Source of the DNA: CANHBY01 sp046342195
GTDB lineage: Bacteria; Pseudomonadota; Gammaproteobacteria; Burkholderiales; Burkholderiaceae_C
DNA: 64,000 bases
Reading direction: 5' to 3'
Assembly: GCA_046342195.1 (NCBI GenBank)
Contig: JBKDQE010000020.1
Location: 26,076 to 90,075, forward strand
The position numbers and the translations under genes are program-made. Each line of letters opens with the position of its first letter. Positions within the stretch are counted from its first letter, which is position 1. Below are positions 59,562 to 64,000 of this stretch, piece by piece. Below the pieces are notes generated by a model. That model searched no databases. It was not told the DNA's origin and worked only from the letters and a program-made list of their open reading frames with translations.

Positions 59562-61335
59562 TTGTCATGGCCTCTGCCTTTTGATTATCTCGGTTTTTTT
59601 GAGGCGGAGGCAACCTGACTTCTATTTTATAAACCGGCCCATGACTCAAAACCTTGAGGTGCTTCACATCCACCCCCAGCCCCTTGGCTAAAATCCCTTT
59701 GATTTTATCAAAATTGCCATTGACCGGCCCTGTGTCTTTCAATTGAAGCTGGCCATTCGGGCTTTGCCTGAGTTCCCAACCCTCTTTAGCGATTTTATTT
59801 TGTAATTGAATGATGTCTATTTTTTGAAGAAAATTTATAATGCCATTCATTGATTGTTTTTTTGGTGGAAGAGTTGGCCCTGTGATTTTAATACCAAAAT
59901 TAATGCCATACGAGTTGCGCAAAGAGTCTGGGCTGATTTTTCCAGAATCAAATCCTTTTTGAATGTTGGATCGTAGCCAATTTTCAGCCTCTGATCGAAG
60001 TTCTTTATAGGCTTGTTCATCAGTAGGCATGCCATTGGGTTTTCTTGGAATGTTGGAAATTTTTTCTTGTATTTTCTCCAAAGGCCCAAAGTTCACACCT
60101 GAATTTTTCAAAACATTCAGGGCTTGTGTGAGAACCCCCAAGCCATCATGCCCATGATTTCGATAAAAACCATCGGGGCCAGGCTTGATAAAAAGCAATA
60201 GATTTATCAAGCCTGGGTAAATATTACCATGGTTTATTTTTTGAACCCTGTCTAAATATTGAACAGCCAATAAAGATGCATTGTCAGGTACCCCACCATT
60301 CATGTTTAAATTTTTTTCACTTGTAGAATCAAAATCACAGGAAGCGGGGTTTAATGTAAAACTTTGAACGCTTTGGTCATGGCCAACAAGGCTAAGCTTC
60401 AATTGGCCGAGACCCTTTGGGTTGACACTCAAACCCAACTGAATTTGGCTGATATTTTTATTTTTTTCCAAGGTTAAATTAATTGTTTTTGACAAGCTCA
60501 AATTTTGCTTGACCTGCAATTCGCCCTTATTAAAAGAAATTGTTCCTAAATTAATTTTGCTTCCATCTTTGGTTGCTATACTCATTTTATAAGTCAAGCC
60601 GGATTTTCCAATAACTTGATTGATCTCAATCACGCCTGCCCGGGTGGTTAATTTGTAAGTTTTTGGTGGAATCGCGTTTTGAATTTTTTTTTCGATTTTT
60701 TTTTCTGTTAAAGTGTTGAAAAATTGCTGAACAGGCTGGCAGGAGTTTTCTTTTTGTGCGCTACTGGTTTGCGCGCCCCCTGGGTACACTATTCGGGCTG
60801 CCAGTTGCCGCGAATTCATACCCTTTGGCAAATTTCCCCCTGCGGTTTTTACATCTTCCAAAATTTTATTAATGATTTGTTGAGCTTGTTCTGGCTTCCC
60901 GGAGGCCATTAACACTTGAAGTGCGTGCTTAACACCTTTTAATGCTTCCATTCTTTCTTGCCATGTGGGTTTTGCAAAAAACTCCAGCGCTGGCTTTTGT
61001 TGTTTTAGATTTTCCAATAACCCATCCATGAAAGCATCTACGGCTTTGCGGCCGTCTATTTGCGCTAAAGCTTGACGGATAGGGTAGGAGGTTCGAAAGT
61101 CAGCGGTGTCTCCGCCTAAAAAAAGCAAGGAGGCAGTTACACCAACACGAACAAGCGGCTGAACCCAATTGACAATTTTGAGAGCTTGTGCACCATTCAC
61201 TGGCGCAGAACTACGATATAGGCGTTCAAGCAGCTCCCGCTGGGCCGTCAGGTCAAGGGGAGTTGTTGAAGGAGGCCGCAATGCAAGCTCCTGCCCTCCT
61301 ATCCCCAATCCACGCGATCCCAATTTCATTTCCAT
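59542..61335 (-). CDS. A+T-rich orphan protein, unknown function
   Basis: I do not recognise this 597-residue protein. It has no signal peptide or clear membrane helix. The N-terminal third is helical with ordinary composition (LTAQRELLERLYRSSAPV, GVKHALQVLMASGKPEQAQQ). The middle (about residues 205-330) is rich in alternating hydrophobic strands and Lys/Asn (SGLTYKMSIATKDGSKIN, LQVKQNLSLSKTINLTLE), and a mixed C-terminal part ends in a basic, polar tail. The A+T-rich codon use resembles 7167-8570, but no sequence similarity is evident by eye. GGGAG lies 6 bases before the ATG at 61335. The 3' end overlaps the ATPase gene by 20 bases, so it was inserted or extended tightly. Confidence 0.7.
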   Translation of the reverse strand: MEMKLGSRGLGIGGQELALRPPSTTPLDLTAQRELLERLYRSSAPVNGAQALKIVNWVQPLVRVGVTASLLFLGGDTADFRTSYPIRQALAQIDGRKAVDAFMDGLLENLKQQKPALEFFAKPTWQERMEALKGVKHALQVLMASGKPEQAQQIINKILEDVKTAGGNLPKGMNSRQLAARIVYPGGAQTSSAQKENSCQPVQQFFNTLTEKKIEKKIQNAIPPKTYKLTTRAGVIEINQVIGKSGLTYKMSIATKDGSKINLGTISFNKGELQVKQNLSLSKTINLTLEKNKNISQIQLGLSVNPKGLGQLKLSLVGHDQSVQSFTLNPASCDFDSTSEKNLNMNGGVPDNASLLAVQYLDRVQKINHGNIYPGLINLLLFIKPGPDGFYRNHGHDGLGVLTQALNVLKNSGVNFGPLEKIQEKISNIPRKPNGMPTDEQAYKELRSEAENWLRSNIQKGFDSGKISPDSLRNSYGINFGIKITGPTLPPKKQSMNGIINFLQKIDIIQLQNKIAKEGWELRQSPNGQLQLKDTGPVNGNFDKIKGILAKGLGVDVKHLKVLSHGPVYKIEVRLPPPQKNRDNQKAEAMTTRNAFA

Positions 61336-61466
61336 GACCAACTCCCATACAACTTGGCGGCCTGTTGAATTTGACGCCCTCTTGCCGCTTTGAGGTGCGT
61401 TTTTCTTCCGTTTCGCTCCGGCTATCGCTTCAGAACCAGACGTTCTTCAGCAATCCATGGGCCTGG

Positions 61467-61880
61467 CTACCCAAGCCCTTGAGGGCAGACAAACTCCTTG
61501 CGTGCCTTAAAACGCCATGCGCCGCTGACACCATGGGCCGTATTGGTTGTTGCCGTGTTCGGCATGGGCCTTGAATGGCCCTGATTTTTTAGGGGATCTG
61601 CCAAGCTGGATGGCAGCGAAGAAGCTTCAGCAGGAATCTGGGCTGGGGTGCTGGTGCGGCTGACGCCAAAAATAAAGCACTGATGCTGTGCGAAGGTCTG
61701 TGCTTCATTTGCTGAAGCCAAGGCATCAACAGGCCTTGAACCCTGACTTAAAAAAAGCCCCTTGAACTTTGCCGTGGCCCCTCGCATGGAAGAGGCTGAG
61801 GAAAGCCACACAATGATGGCTTGATGATCAAAACCGGGCTTCAGACCAAACCTGAAGCTTTGCAAAACAGGCCACTGCAT
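61467..61880 (-). CDS. Small hypothetical protein upstream of the orphan gene
   Basis: A possible 137-residue protein without recognisable domains, ending in a basic segment (AWRFKARKEFVCPQGLG). A GAAGG lies 6 bases before the ATG, which favours expression, and it reads toward the orphan gene 131 bases further on. Composition and low hydrophobic patterning are not convincing, so a spurious frame remains possible. Confidence 0.35.
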   Translation of the reverse strand: MQWPVLQSFRFGLKPGFDHQAIIVWLSSASSMRGATAKFKGLFLSQGSRPVDALASANEAQTFAQHQCFIFGVSRTSTPAQIPAEASSLPSSLADPLKNQGHSRPMPNTATTNTAHGVSGAWRFKARKEFVCPQGLG

Positions 61881-62094
61881 ACAACACCTTCAAAACGACT
61901 CAGGCATGCCTAAAGTACCTTTCAGGCCTCAGTGTGTCAAGCCATTTTGATTGAATCGGCCTCAAACCAGTGAAAACCCCGAGTCAACTTAAGTGTCTGA
62001 GAACATGCTGTATCCATTGAACTTTGGGGCTTGGCACGGATTGATCTGAAAAATATCGCCTCGCGACTGGCAGGGCCTGAGGTTTGTACGGGTG

Positions 62095-63012
62095 TCAATG
62101 TGAGGCGGGTGGTTTGGAGTTCAACAGGGTCATGGCGGTGCTGATCAATGAGGCCACTTCGGTCATGTTGCCAGGCACAATCATGGTGTTGTTCTTTTGA
62201 GCCAGTTGGGCATAGGCTTCAACCGCTTTTTCAGCCACTTTCAGGTTGACGGCTTCGGTGCCGCCAGGCTGCTGAATGGCTTGCGCAATTTTTCGAATGG
62301 CCTCTGAGGTGGCTTCAGCCACTTGCACAATGGCCGCTGCTTGCCCTTGCGCTTGGTTGATGTCTGACTGCCGTTGCCCTTCAGAACGGGCAATGGCGGC
62401 TTCGCGCTCGCCCGTGGCAATGTTGATCTGCTCTTGCTTGCGACCCTCAGAAGCGGCAATCAAGGCCCGTTTTTCCCGCTCTGCCGTAATTTGGGCTTGC
62501 ATGGCATGGAGAATTTCTTTTGGTGGGGTGAGGTCCTTGATTTCGTAGCGCAGCACCTTTACTCCCCAGTTGGAGGCCGCATCATCGAGGGCGCTCACCA
62601 CGGCGCTGTTGATGGCGTCACGCTCTTCAAAGGTTTTGTCGAGCTCCATTTTGCCAATCACTGAGCGCAGCAGGGTTTGAGCCAATTGGGTGATGGCCAC
62701 GACATAGTTGCTTGAGCCATAGCTGGCGCGCATGGGGTCGGTCACCTGAAAATAAATGATACCGTCAACCTGCAACTGAGTATTGTCCTTCGTGATGCAC
62801 ACCTGACTTGGCACATCGAGGGGAACTTCTTTAAGAGAGTGTTTGTAAGCCACGCGTTCAATGAAGGGCAGCACGAATTTCAGGCCCGGCGTGAGGGTTC
62901 GGTCATAGCGCCCAAGGCGCTCGACAACCCAGGCATTTTGCTGCGGCACAATTTTGAAGGTTTGAAAGATGAAGACAACAGCAACAGCGAACAAAATCAG
63001 TGCAATTTCCAA
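62095..63012 (-). CDS. qmcA: SPFH/Band 7 stomatin-like protein
   Basis: A 305-residue prohibitin-family protein. An N-terminal membrane anchor (residues 3-18, IALILFAVAVVFIFQT) is followed by the Band 7 domain (VVPQQNAWVVERLGRY-like, here IVPQQNAWVVERLGRY; LDVPSQVCITKDNTQLQVDG, cut to VPSQVCITKDN) and a coiled coil of Ala/Glu/Gln (AEREKRALIAASEGRK). QmcA-type proteins form membrane microdomain scaffolds that affect protease activity. The partner nfeD, usually next to it, is not present; upstream lies a repeat and a decayed IS66 element. Confidence 0.88.
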   Translation of the reverse strand: MEIALILFAVAVVFIFQTFKIVPQQNAWVVERLGRYDRTLTPGLKFVLPFIERVAYKHSLKEVPLDVPSQVCITKDNTQLQVDGIIYFQVTDPMRASYGSSNYVVAITQLAQTLLRSVIGKMELDKTFEERDAINSAVVSALDDAASNWGVKVLRYEIKDLTPPKEILHAMQAQITAEREKRALIAASEGRKQEQINIATGEREAAIARSEGQRQSDINQAQGQAAAIVQVAEATSEAIRKIAQAIQQPGGTEAVNLKVAEKAVEAYAQLAQKNNTMIVPGNMTEVASLISTAMTLLNSKPPASH

Positions 63013-63040
63013 AAGATTCTCCTTGGTTGATAAAGAAGTG

Positions 63041-63061
63041 GACGCCCATGTAAGGTTCCCT
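63041..63061 (+). repeat. Family D-like end
   Basis: TGGACGCCCATGTAAGGTTCC resembles the right family D copy at 51761-51781 (TGGACG, then ATGTAAGGTTCC). It lies between the qmcA start and the IS66 remnant. Confidence 0.4.
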
Positions 63062-63193
63062 CAGAATTTTTTTCAAAATTCAGCGTGCCGCATCATTGAA
63101 AATAGCAGATTTTGTGGCGTCTGTTTTTTTGGGGGGGTAGTTCATATCGCACGAGTCTGTGCGCAAGACGCTTACTGGCATGACCCGAGCGGA

Positions 63194-64000
63194 TCATCCG
63201 GAATGATGGAAGAAAATTCGGGGGTGCGGATTCAATCGTAAGCGCGCGCCAAACCCATCTTGACCCCTACGCGAAGCTCTGCTCAGGCTGGGAGGGGGCG
63301 TCCAGCGGTGCGGCAGCAACTCAGCCAATCGGCTGTTGGGCCAGGTGGGGAGTTTGGTGAGGATGTCTTTGAGATAGGCCCAGGCGTCGTGGCCGTTGAG
63401 CTTGGCAGACTCGATCAGGCTCATGAGCGTGGCGGCGCGTTCGCCGGCTTGTTCTGAGCCTACGAAGAGCCAGTTTTTTCTGCCCAGTGCGAGCGGCCGG
63501 ATGGCGTTTTCGGCCGGGTTGTTGTCGACGCCAATGCCCGCGCGGCTCAGGTGGGCGGTAAGCGCGGCCCAGCGGTTGAGCGTGTAGTCGATCGCTTTGG
63601 CTGTCACGTCGGCATTGAACAAAGTTTGACGCGTGGCTTGGAGCCAAGCCATGCTTTCGCTGCTCTTGCCGAAACGCCACTGCTTGAGCCGGGCCACCTC
63701 GATGCTCAGGGCCGTGTTGCGGGCTTGCTCGAATTTGAGTTGGGCAGCTTGGGTTTCCAGTCTTGCTGCTTGATCCACCTTCAGGCTATGCAGCCACTGC
63801 GCCAACTCCGATCCCCGCGAAACCGGCCACTGCATCACCACGCCCGCGCATTCGATTCGAACCGTCTCATGAACCCCAGTGGACCTCACAGCCCCCCTCT
63901 GATCAGACACCTTCCTGACCGCCGCAAACCCTTCCATCTTGACCTTCGCTGGCGAAGACTGCCCCGCCAGCCTGGCTCGCCAACGAGCTTCGTAACCCGA
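63194..64000 (-). pseudogene. Deletion-fused IS66 remnant (tnpA end, tnpC start and tnpC end)
   Basis: One continuous frame, open to the window edge. Its first part reads like the end of an IS66 TnpA (VRIECAGVVMQWPVSRGS, then ELAQWLHSL). It passes into a TnpC-like coiled coil (ARLKQWRFGKSSES) and then jumps directly to the TnpC C-terminus (AKAIDYTLNRWAALT, GVDNNPAENAIRPLALGRK with the catalytic Glu, NWLFVGSEQAGERAA). TnpB and the catalytic centre of TnpC are deleted, yet the reading frame is kept. The IS66-type end GTAAGCGCGCGCC lies at 63238-63250, and the frame reads through it to 63194. Confidence 0.7.

Overview
The window reads as a chromosomal segment of a betaproteobacterium, most likely of the order Burkholderiales. 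The basis is the gene content: ubiJ-ubiB, aspS-nudB-ybhP, hemC-hemD-hemX-hemY, a homodimeric E1 pyruvate dehydrogenase operon whose Lpd carries its own lipoyl domain, gltB-gltD, argJ next to secA, kdsC-lptC, and type IV minor pilins. I cannot name a genus. Base composition is moderate and even across the housekeeping genes, but two orphan genes (7167-8570 and 59542-61335) are clearly A+T-rich.

Layout. 1-6792 (+): ubiquinone genes (ubiJ, ubiB), an FmdB-type zinc ribbon, a DUF502 membrane protein, aspS, nudB and an endonuclease/exonuclease/phosphatase gene. 6793-8959: an A+T-rich island with one orphan protein built, by eye, from four copies of a module. 8960-11389: an MBL-fold phosphodiesterase facing malate synthase. 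11562-15083 (-): a tight fimT-pilE-pilW-pilX-pilV operon. 15111-18812: a flavin reductase, an IS5-type remnant, a receiver-TPR regulator, and a repeat-rich gene-free stretch. 18813-27238 (-): lpd, aceF, aceE, htpG. 27598-32046 (+): an old yellow enzyme and a large hybrid histidine kinase. 32156-46436 (-): gltD, gltB, aceA, argJ, secA and a DUF945 gene, interrupted by one truncated M23 fragment on +. 46437-52392: a mobile-element-scarred stretch holding an RRM protein between two inverted 167-bp elements, kdsC-lptC, a degenerate HD-GYP-like protein, an IS630 scrap, a polysaccharide deacetylase between direct repeats, and an RDD protein. 52393-56908 (-): an IS256-like scrap, tRNA-Arg and the heme genes hemC-D-X-Y. 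57000-64000: a P-type ATPase, the second A+T-rich orphan, a stomatin-like gene and a deletion-derived IS66 remnant running off the window.

Function. The conserved genes cover central carbon flow (pyruvate dehydrogenase; isocitrate lyase and malate synthase for the glyoxylate shunt, in separate loci), nitrogen assimilation (GltBD), arginine, heme and ubiquinone synthesis, lipopolysaccharide (KdsC, LptC), protein export (SecA) and chaperoning (HtpG). Signalling is by a hybrid kinase with receiver and HPt domains, an orphan receiver-TPR protein and a degenerate HD-GYP-like protein.

The most unusual content is not a classical defence or secretion system. It is a set of at least four families of short non-autonomous repeats (A to D below), decayed insertion sequences, and accessory genes lying between them. 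Operons with well-known partners (kdsC without kdsD, lptC without lptA and lptB, qmcA without nfeD, the pilin operon without pilY1) are incomplete. For kdsC, lptC and qmcA the missing partner position coincides with a repeat or IS scar; the pilin operon shows no scar at its downstream end.
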